From Paracoccaceae bacterium (GTDB lineage Bacteria > Pseudomonadota > Alphaproteobacteria > Rhodobacterales > Rhodobacteraceae), in assembly GCA_003551745.1 (NCBI GenBank), contig PUNI01000380.1, positions 1-7,700 on the forward strand: a stretch of 7,700 nt of DNA, written 5' to 3'. A program made the translations under genes and the position numbers. The notes under the pieces were generated by a model. It saw only the letters and a program-made list of their open reading frames with translations, was not told the origin of the DNA and did no database searches. This document shows, piece by piece, positions 1 to 5,696 of the stretch. Position 1 is the stretch's first letter. Every line of letters begins with the position of its first letter.

Positions 1-1
1 C

Positions 2-1483
2 CCGACCCCGGCGGCCTTCTGGGAGGTCAAGGCCGACGGCCGCGCCTGGCTCGACTTCGCCAACGACGTGACCACCAAGGACGTCAGGCTCGCCGCGCAG
101 GAGGGTTTCGCGTCGGTCGAGCATATGAAGCGCTACACCACGCAGGGGATGGCGCCCGATCAGGGCAAGTCGTCGAACGTCGGCGCGCTCGCGGTGCTGG
201 CCGAGGCGACGGGGCGCGGCATCCCCGAGACCGGCACCACCACCTTCCGCCCGCCCTTCGCGCCGGTCTCGATCTCGGCGATGGGTGCGGGCGCCCGCGG
301 CAAGGGCTTCGCGCCGCAGCGCTTCGCCACCTCGCACGACGCGTCGCTGGCCCGCCAGGCGCCGATGATCGAGGCCGGGCTCTGGTATCGGCCGAGCTAT
401 TTTCCCGCGCCCGGTGAAACCACATGGCGCGAGGCCTGCGACCGCGAGGTGCGTATGGTGCGCGAGGCCGTCGGCGTCACCGATGTCTCGACGCTCGGCA
501 AGATCGAGTTCCAGGGCCCCGACACCGGCGCGTTCCTCGATTTCGTCTACTCGAACACCTTCTCGACGCTGAAGCCCGGCCGGGTGCGCTACGGGCTGAT
601 GCTGCGCGAGGACGGCCATGTCATGGACGACGGCACCACCGCGCGGCTTGCCGAGGATCGCTGGGTGATGACCACCGCCACCGCGGCCGCCGGCCTGGTG
701 ATGCGGCATCTGGATTTCGTCCAGCAAGCCTACCGTCCGCGTCTCGCCACCCGTTTCGTCTCGGTGACCGACGCTTGGGCGCAGTTCGCCGTGGCCGGAC
801 CGAAGGCGCGGCAGCTCCTCGACACGGTTCTCGACGCACCCCTTGGCGACTTCCCGTTCATGGCCTGCGGCACGGTCTCGCTCATGGGCGTCCCGGCGCG
901 GCTCTTCCGCATCTCCTTCTCGGGCGAGGCGGGCTACGAGATCGCGGTGCCGGCCCGCTTTGGTGCAAGCCTCTTCCGCGATCTCGTCGCGCGGGCCGAG
1001 AGCCTCGGCGGCGGCGCCTACGGCATGGAGGCGCTGAACGTGCTGCGGATCGAGAAGGGCTTCGTCACCCATGCCGAGATCCACGGCCGCGTCACCGCCT
1101 TCGACATCGGCGCCGAGCGGATGGTCAGCGCGAAGAAGGACTGCATCGGCAAGGCCGCGAGCCGGCGCCCGGGCCTCCTCGGCCCCGACCGCGAGCAGCT
1201 GGTCGGCCTCAGGCCGCTCGCCCACAACGAGGCGCTGAGCGCCGGCGCGCATCTCTTCGAGGAAGGGGCGCCGCTCGACCGCCCGCATTCGCAGGGCTAC
1301 ACCACCTCGGCCTGCTGGTCGCCGACGCTCGGCAGCCATCTGGCGCTGGGTTTCCTGAGGGACGGCCGGGCCCGGCATGGCAGCCGCATCCGGCTGGTCG
1401 ACCGGCTGCGCGGCATCGACGTGGCCTGCGAGGTCTGCGACCCGGTGTTCCTCGATCCCGAAGGGGGACGGATGCGTGGCTGA
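2..1483 (+). CDS. soxA: Sarcosine oxidase alpha subunit, C-terminal half (5' truncated by window edge)
   Basis: Large subunit of heterotetrameric sarcosine oxidase, which oxidatively demethylates sarcosine to glycine with H2O2 and gives 5,10-methylene-THF when folate is present. The frame is open from base 2, and 493 codons are visible, about half of the usual near-1000-aa protein; the N-terminal dinucleotide-binding part lies outside the window. Visible residues 1-85 hold the SoxA-type linker domain with EGFASVEHMKRYTTQGM and the GTTTFRPPF stretch. From about residue 125 (LWYRPSYF) to the end is a GcvT/aminomethyltransferase-like folate domain: DVSTLGKIEFQGPD, GLMLREDGHVMDDGTT, SVTDAWAQFAVAGP, FRISFSGEAGYEI, the EALNVLRIEKG helix and the C-terminal DPVFLDPEGGR. 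The stop overlaps the start of soxG by 8 bp, as expected in a soxBDAG operon. This soxA is unrelated to the sulfur-oxidation gene of the same name. No frameshift is visible. Confidence 0.95.
   Translation, partial: PTPAAFWEVKADGRAWLDFANDVTTKDVRLAAQEGFASVEHMKRYTTQGMAPDQGKSSNVGALAVLAEATGRGIPETGTTTFRPPFAPVSISAMGAGARGKGFAPQRFATSHDASLARQAPMIEAGLWYRPSYFPAPGETTWREACDREVRMVREAVGVTDVSTLGKIEFQGPDTGAFLDFVYSNTFSTLKPGRVRYGLMLREDGHVMDDGTTARLAEDRWVMTTATAAAGLVMRHLDFVQQAYRPRLATRFVSVTDAWAQFAVAGPKARQLLDTVLDAPLGDFPFMACGTVSLMGVPARLFRISFSGEAGYEIAVPARFGASLFRDLVARAESLGGGAYGMEALNVLRIEKGFVTHAEIHGRVTAFDIGAERMVSAKKDCIGKAASRRPGLLGPDREQLVGLRPLAHNEALSAGAHLFEEGAPLDRPHSQGYTTSACWSPTLGSHLALGFLRDGRARHGSRIRLVDRLRGIDVACEVCDPVFLDPEGGRMRG
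1461..1467 (+). promoter_or_regulatory. Shine-Dalgarno sequence of soxG
   Basis: AAGGGGG lies 8 nt before the GTG at 1476, inside the end of soxA. It decides the soxG start: the only upstream ATG in that frame, at 1377, is about 100 nt inside soxA and its translation there is a shadow of the soxA reading frame. Confidence 0.6.
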
Positions 1484-2030
1484 GCTGATCGCGACCGGCC
1501 CGCTCGACGGGATCCACGCGGCCGAGGCGCCGTTCGAGGCCGCAGGCTGCACGCTCGATACGCTGGCCCTTGGCCCGGTGGCCGCCGTCATGCCCCTTCC
1601 CGGCGCTGCAGGCGACGCCGACTCGGCGCTCCGCGCCGTCGGCCTCGGCCTTCCGGATCCCGGGCGTCTCATCGAAGGGCCGGAGGGTGCGCGTGTCGCC
1701 TGGGCGGGGCGCGAGACCGTCTTCCTGATCGGCATGCAGGCTCCGGACCTGCCGGGTGCGCCCGTCGTCGATCTGACCGATGGCTGGGTGGGTCTGTCGC
1801 TGGCGGGCCCGGGTGCCGTGGAGGTGCTCGCCCGCCTCGTGCCGATCGACCTCCGCCCCGCCGCCTTTCCCGACGGTCGCGCCGCGCGCACGCTTCTCGG
1901 CCACATTCAGGTACTGATCCTCAAGCGGGCAGGGCGCTTCGAGATCCTGCTCACGCGCTCCTACGCGCGTACGGCCTGGCACGAGATCGTCACTGCCATG
2001 CGTGCCGTCGCCGCCCGCACCGGCACCTGA
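1476..2030 (+). CDS. soxG: Sarcosine oxidase gamma subunit
   Basis: Small subunit of heterotetrameric sarcosine oxidase, 184 aa and of normal length for the family (about 180-200 aa). GTG is chosen as start because it follows a Shine-Dalgarno sequence and begins the family-like N-terminus VAELIATGPLDG. The family core is at about residues 99-130: DLTDGWVGLSLAGPGAVEVL, then ARLVPIDLRPAAFP. It continues with RTLLGHIQVLILKR (138-151) and ends with the FEILLTRSYARTAWHEI segment (155-171). The gamma subunit resembles the folate domain of GcvT/SoxA and, in known structures, packs with the other subunits; no catalytic residues are claimed here. The 8-bp overlap with soxA indicates translational coupling and equal dosage. 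No further sox or folate gene follows on this strand within the window. Confidence 0.92.
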   Translation: MAELIATGPLDGIHAAEAPFEAAGCTLDTLALGPVAAVMPLPGAAGDADSALRAVGLGLPDPGRLIEGPEGARVAWAGRETVFLIGMQAPDLPGAPVVDLTDGWVGLSLAGPGAVEVLARLVPIDLRPAAFPDGRAARTLLGHIQVLILKRAGRFEILLTRSYARTAWHEIVTAMRAVAARTGT

Positions 2031-2071
2031 GTCTCGCCAGAGGCGCCACGAAAAGCGGCACGGCGCGCGCA

Positions 2072-2105
2072 GGGGCTGCCGCCGCGGGGCGGCGACGCTT
2101 GCCCC
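2072..2105 (+). terminator. GC-rich hairpin after soxG, possible weak terminator
   Basis: GCCGCC-GCGG-GGCGGC (2078-2093) is a perfect 6-bp stem with a 4-nt loop, flanked by the outer pairing GGGGC (2072-2076) with GCCCC (2101-2105). It starts 41 nt after the soxG stop. There is no U-tract after it, so it may be a partial terminator, an RNA-stabilising structure, or chance in GC-rich DNA. I see no clear -35/-10 promoter in the 131-nt gap, so read-through into the ligase gene is possible. Confidence 0.3.
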
Positions 2106-2123
2106 GCGCTGCAGCCGAGGGTC

Positions 2124-2155
2124 ACCTCCGCGATGAGTCGCCCGTCACCGGAGGT
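2124..2155 (+). promoter_or_regulatory. Ligase Shine-Dalgarno sequence inside a potential masking hairpin
   Basis: GGAGG (2150-2154) lies 7 nt before the ATG at 2162 and sets that start. The same bases belong to CGGAGGT (2149-2155), the exact reverse complement of ACCTCCG (2124-2130), with 18 nt between them. Inside that loop GCGA (2130-2133) can pair with TCGC (2138-2141) around a TGAG tetraloop, partly stacking in the outer stem. In mRNA this would cover the ribosome binding site. The pairing is seen in the sequence; a regulatory role is inference. Confidence 0.4.
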
Positions 2156-2161
2156 CCGCCC

Positions 2162-3679
2162 ATGCTGATGCACCAGCTCCTGCTCGACGGCGCCGCGCGC
2201 CGCCCCGATGCCCCCTGCCTGCGCTGGACCGACCGCGAGCGCGCGCTTGACTATCAGGGTGCCGTCGCCGCGATGGAGGCGGCCGCCGGCGCGCTGGCCG
2301 AGGTCGGGGTGCAAGCAGGCGACCGCGTGACCATCTTCGCCCACAACGGGCTCGACTATGTGGTGAGCATGCTGGGCTGCTGGCGCCTCGGCGCGATTGC
2401 GGCCCTGGTCAACGTCAACTTCATCGACGAGCTCGACGGATACCTGGGCGACCACACGCCGACGGCAGTGGTGCTCACCCATGACGCGCTCGGGCCGGTC
2501 CGCGCTGCGGCGGCGAAACTGCCGGGCGTGCGCGCGCTTCTGTGCATGGATGGGGCGATGGAGGGGGCGCTGTCGCTGCCCGAGATGATGGCGGCGCACC
2601 TACCGGTGCCGCCCGACCCCTGGGACGAGACGGCGGTGGCGCATCTCTCCTATACCTCTGGCACGACCGGGCGGCCCAAGGGCGCCTGCCTTGCCCATGA
2701 GCCCACGGTGCGCGCCTGCCGCTGCATCGCCGAGCGGCTGCGGCTACAGGCGGGAGACGTCAGCCTCGGGCCCACCGCGCTTTCCAGTTCCTACCAGCTG
2801 GTCGGCAACCTGCTCCCGGCACTGGCGGTGGGCGCCTCGGCCCATGTGATGACGCGCTGGAGCCCCGCAGCGGGCTGGGAGGCGCTGGAGGCGGCAGGGG
2901 CCAACATGATCGTGGGCAACCCGGTGCTGCTGGCCGATCTGCTCGCCGAGGCCCGGCATCGGGGGCGGCCGCCCGCGGGGCTGCGGCTCGCGCTCACGGG
3001 TGGCGCGCCGCTGCCGCCGCAGCTCAAGGCCGCCTGGCGCGACGAGCTCGGCCTGCCGATCGTGGAGAGCTACGGGCAGAGCGAGTTGGGCGGCTTCGTC
3101 GCGCTGGGCTTTCCCGAGCTGGTGCCGGAGGGTGGCGATCTGCGCCGCATCGGCCCGCCGCCGCCCGACAAGGAGGTGCGCATCGCCGGCCCCGACGACC
3201 GCGCCCTGCCGCCCGGCGAGGTGGGCGAGGTCCAGCTTCGCGGCGGCTTCATGGCGGGGTATTTCGGCCGGCCCGAGGCCACCGCGGAGGCCACCGCCGG
3301 GGGCTGGCTGCGCACCGGCGATCTGGGGTTGATCGACGCCGACGGCCATGTGACGCTGCACGGCCGGATCGCCGAGGTCATCGATGTGGACGGGGTGCGC
3401 TGGTTCCCGCGCGACGTCGAGGAGGCGCTGGGCGCGGTGCCGGGGGTGGCGATGGCGGCGCTGGTCGGGCTGCCCGAGGCCAGCGGCCGCACCCGGCCGG
3501 TCGCCTTCGTCACTCTCCTGCCGGAGGCTGACCACGGCCCCGAGACACTCGCCGCCGCACTCGAGGGGCGGACCCCGCACGACCCCGCCGCGATGGAGGT
3601 CCGCATCCTGCCGGCTTTGCCCATGACCCCGACCGGCAAGATCTCGAAGGCCCGGCTGCGCGCGATGGCCGCCCCCTGA
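2162..3679 (+). CDS. Class I adenylate-forming enzyme (acyl-CoA synthetase/ligase), substrate unknown
   Basis: ANL-superfamily enzyme of 505 aa, expected to activate a carboxylic acid with ATP to an acyl-adenylate and then form a thioester, normally with CoA. The phosphate-binding loop YTSGTTGRPKG starts at residue 164. The A5 motif ESYGQSE is at about 302, GWLRTGDLG at about 380, the A8 hinge GRIAEVIDVDG from about 401, and the C-terminal catalytic lysine is K493 in PTGKISK. All core motifs are intact and the length is normal for CoA ligases. ATG 2162 is chosen because a GGAGG precedes it; a TTG at 2099 would add 21 residues unlike the family. No membrane segment or carrier-protein domain is visible. 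It resembles the fatty-acid/carnitine-CoA ligase (CaiC-like) branch in general layout, but I cannot name the acid. It follows soxG on the same strand after 131 nt, so it may be co-transcribed or independent. No partner such as a dehydrogenase or CoA-transferase is in the window. Confidence 0.88.
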   Translation: MLMHQLLLDGAARRPDAPCLRWTDRERALDYQGAVAAMEAAAGALAEVGVQAGDRVTIFAHNGLDYVVSMLGCWRLGAIAALVNVNFIDELDGYLGDHTPTAVVLTHDALGPVRAAAAKLPGVRALLCMDGAMEGALSLPEMMAAHLPVPPDPWDETAVAHLSYTSGTTGRPKGACLAHEPTVRACRCIAERLRLQAGDVSLGPTALSSSYQLVGNLLPALAVGASAHVMTRWSPAAGWEALEAAGANMIVGNPVLLADLLAEARHRGRPPAGLRLALTGGAPLPPQLKAAWRDELGLPIVESYGQSELGGFVALGFPELVPEGGDLRRIGPPPPDKEVRIAGPDDRALPPGEVGEVQLRGGFMAGYFGRPEATAEATAGGWLRTGDLGLIDADGHVTLHGRIAEVIDVDGVRWFPRDVEEALGAVPGVAMAALVGLPEASGRTRPVAFVTLLPEADHGPETLAAALEGRTPHDPAAMEVRILPALPMTPTGKISKARLRAMAAP

Positions 3680-3709
3680 CCAGCGTTGCGACCGCGGGTC
3701 CGGGCCGGG

Positions 3710-3727
3710 CTGTCCAGGCCTGGACAG
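3710..3727. repeat. Perfect 18-bp palindrome
   Basis: CTGTCCAGG followed directly by its reverse complement CCTGGACAG, 31 nt after the ligase stop. As RNA it could form a 7-bp stem with a GGCC loop on either strand, so it may act as a bidirectional terminator. As DNA it has the perfect dyad symmetry of a dimeric regulator site, though it lies between two gene ends, not at a promoter. No poly-T run follows. Confidence 0.6.
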
Positions 3728-3760
3728 GTCTTCAGCAGTCTGATCGGCACGCATGACCCG

Positions 3761-3801
3761 GACGGCCCGAGGCGCTCATCGATCCCTGGTTCGGGCCCGT
3801 C
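3761..3801. terminator. Hairpin between convergent genes, candidate terminator
   Basis: GACGGCCCGA (3761-3770) pairs with TCGGGCCCGTC (3791-3801) in a 10-bp GC-rich stem with one bulged base and a 20-nt loop. It would form in transcripts from either strand. There is no U-tract, so intrinsic termination is uncertain; it could instead protect 3' ends. Confidence 0.4.
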
Positions 3802-3812
3802 AGCCTGCTGAC
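3799..3812. repeat. Small inverted repeat
   Basis: GTCAG-CCTG-CTGAC, a 5-bp stem with a 4-nt loop. Its first three bases are also the end of the preceding stem, so the two hairpins would compete. It may be chance. Confidence 0.3.
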
Positions 3813-3825
3813 CTGCGGATCCTCA

Positions 3826-3845
3826 CAGCCGGACGAGGACGGCTG
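3826..3845. repeat. Small inverted repeat downstream of the kinase fusion
   Basis: CAGCCG (3826-3831) and CGGCTG (3840-3845) form a 6-bp stem with an 8-nt loop, about 55 nt past the stop codon on the - strand. It may belong to the 3' end of that transcript. No T-run follows on either strand. Confidence 0.3.
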
Positions 3846-3899
3846 CAACCCGGTGGCTGACACGCGAGGGCAACAGGAGGCCGCGCAGAGTATCGTGCC

Positions 3900-5696
3900 T
3901 CAGCCATGGGCGGCGACGGGGCGGGCGGTGTGGGTTTCGGCGAGGGCGCCTTCGGCTTCGGTGCGGATGCCGGCGGCGTTGGCCTCGTCGGTGTCGATGT
4001 GCATCTCGGTGAAGGCGTTCGGCTGCACCCGGACAAGTGTGTGCGAGAAGGTGAGCGCGCGGTCGCCGGTGCCCACCTCGACCTCGACGAACTGGCCGTC
4101 CTCCAGCCCCATCGTTGCGGCGTCGTCCGGGTTCGCGTGGATGTGGCGGGCCGCAACGATCAGCCCGTCGGTCTCGTAGCTGCCGGCGGGGCCGATCAGC
4201 CGCACCTTCGGCGTGCCGTCGAGCTTGCCGCTCTCGCGCACCGGCGCGTCGATGCCGAGCGCGAAGCTGTCGGTGCGGGAGACCTCGATCTGGGTGCGGG
4301 GCCGCTCGGGGCCGAGGATCGCCACCCGCTCCAGCCGGCCGCGGGGGCCCTCGATCGTCACCCGCTCCTCTGCGGCGAAGTTGCCGGGTTGGCGCAGCTC
4401 CTTCGCGGGCGTCAGCCGGTGGCCGGGGCCGAAAAGGGCGGCGACCGCCTCGGCGCTCAGATGCACATGGCGGGCGGAGACGGCGATGGGGATGGCGCGC
4501 GGCTCGGGGGCGGGGCGGGCGAGCGCGGCGGCGACCTCGCGGGCGATCATCAGCTGCTCGGCGGTCTCCGTCACGATCACCCGCACCCGGCTGCCCCAGC
4601 TCTGGATCTCGGGGGCGGCGCGGCCCTCGAGGCGCACCGCCTGGTTGCGGTCGTGATCGAGATGCAGGCCGAGGAAGTCGAGCCCGTCGCAGATGCGCCG
4701 GCGCATCGAGGGGGAGTTCTCGCCGATCCCGCCGGTGAAGACCACCGCATCGACCCCGCCCATGGCCGCGGCATAGGCGCCGAGATACTTGCGCGCGCGG
4801 TAGGCATAGACGTTGATGGCCAGCTGCGCCTCCGCGTCGCCTTCCGAGGCGCGGTGCTCGACGTCGCGCATGTCGGAAACGCCGGCGAGGCCCCTGAGTC
4901 CGCTGTCGGAATAAAGCGCGGCCTCGATCTCCTCGATGCCCAGCCCGAGCCTGCGGTGGAGATAGCCGAAGGCGCCCGGATCGACATCGCCCGAGCGGGT
5001 GCCCATGACCAGCCCCTCCAGCGGGGTCATGCCCATCGAGCTGTCCATGCTGCGGCCCATGTTGATCGCGCAGACGCTGGCGCCATTGCCCAGATGCACC
5101 GAGATGATGCGCAGCTCGCCCAGCGGCCGGCCGATCACCTCGGCGGCGCGGCGGGCGACGTATTTGTGCGAGGTGCCGTGAAAGCCGTAGCGGCGCAGCC
5201 CGGCCTCGCGCCAGGATTTCGGCACCGCATAGGTGGTGGCCCGGGCCGGGTTGGTGAGGTGGAAGGCGGTGTCGAAAACACCCAGCTGCGGCAGGTCGGG
5301 CCAGGTCTGGCGCGCGATCCGCACCGCCTTGAGGCTGGCGGGGGTGTGCAGCGGCGCCAGCGGCGTGAGCTTCTCGACCTCGGCGATGGTGGCGTCGTCG
5401 AGCCGGGTTGCGGCGGCGAAGCGGTTGCCGCCATGGGCGATGCGGTGACCGATGGCGTCGATGCCCTCGATCCCGCGCGCGGCGAGAAGGTCCGGCACCG
5501 CGGCGATGGCGGCGGCGACATCGCGGTGCGGCGCATCGGTCTGCGCGCGTTCCTCGGGCGTGCGCAGCGACAGCGTGCAGCCGGCCTCGCCAAACCGCTC
5601 GAAGCTGCCGCGCAGAAGCTCGGTGTCGCCGTTGGCGCTGTCGAAGAGGCCGAATTTCAGGCTCGAGGAGCCCGCATTGAACACCAGGATCTTCAT
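3900..5696 (-). CDS. ackA-pduL: Acetate kinase-PduL phosphotransacylase fusion
   Basis: A single 598-aa protein with two full enzymes. Residues 1-390 are acetate kinase (normally about 400 aa): FNAGSSS with N7, S10 and S12, HRIAHGG with R85, H117, D142 in FDTAFH, H173 in GFHGTSH, the HLGNGAS loop from 201, R234 in MGTRSGD, GGIGENS (322-328) and TAEQLMIA with E380. After an Ala/Pro-rich linker (about 389-402), residues 403-598 are a PduL-type phosphate acyltransferase. It has HVH (410-412), LGPERPRTQIE with R465 and E471, APVRESG, HIH (518-520) and EMHIDTDEAN with H566, matching the zinc-binding and phosphate-binding residues known in PduL. Expected reactions: acyl-CoA + Pi to acyl phosphate, then acyl phosphate + ADP to acid + ATP, or the reverse for acetate activation. 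No microcompartment-targeting peptide is evident, so it is probably cytosolic. ATG 5696 overlaps the ATPase stop (ATGA) and has a strong ribosome binding site. Propionate could also be a substrate. Confidence 0.93.
   Translation of the reverse strand: MKILVFNAGSSSLKFGLFDSANGDTELLRGSFERFGEAGCTLSLRTPEERAQTDAPHRDVAAAIAAVPDLLAARGIEGIDAIGHRIAHGGNRFAAATRLDDATIAEVEKLTPLAPLHTPASLKAVRIARQTWPDLPQLGVFDTAFHLTNPARATTYAVPKSWREAGLRRYGFHGTSHKYVARRAAEVIGRPLGELRIISVHLGNGASVCAINMGRSMDSSMGMTPLEGLVMGTRSGDVDPGAFGYLHRRLGLGIEEIEAALYSDSGLRGLAGVSDMRDVEHRASEGDAEAQLAINVYAYRARKYLGAYAAAMGGVDAVVFTGGIGENSPSMRRRICDGLDFLGLHLDHDRNQAVRLEGRAAPEIQSWGSRVRVIVTETAEQLMIAREVAAALARPAPEPRAIPIAVSARHVHLSAEAVAALFGPGHRLTPAKELRQPGNFAAEERVTIEGPRGRLERVAILGPERPRTQIEVSRTDSFALGIDAPVRESGKLDGTPKVRLIGPAGSYETDGLIVAARHIHANPDDAATMGLEDGQFVEVEVGTGDRALTFSHTLVRVQPNAFTEMHIDTDEANAAGIRTEAEGALAETHTARPVAAHG

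Larger units (their letters stand above)
3680..3899. other. Convergent intergenic region, no gene seen
   Basis: This stretch separates the stop codons of the + strand ligase and the - strand kinase fusion. Neither strand holds an ORF with a ribosome binding site and recognisable product. Instead it contains four inverted repeats, listed separately. No U-rich tract, tRNA or insertion-sequence end is visible. The likely role is transcription termination from both sides. Confidence 0.7.

Noticed and set aside
1209..1982. 257-codon open frame on the - strand opposite soxA/soxG
   Set aside because: Antisense shadow with an Arg/Pro/Gly-rich sequence; the + strand encodes recognisable SoxA and SoxG throughout.
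2099..2161. TTG start at 2099 for the ligase
   Set aside because: It adds 21 residues unlike the family and has no better ribosome binding site, whereas ATG 2162 is preceded by GGAGG at 7 nt.
3753..3854. Small + strand frame beginning at ATG 3753 (about 33 codons), and the open frame after it from 3757
   Set aside because: No ribosome binding site, no recognisable similarity, and the region is filled with inverted repeats; not reported as a gene or pseudogene.
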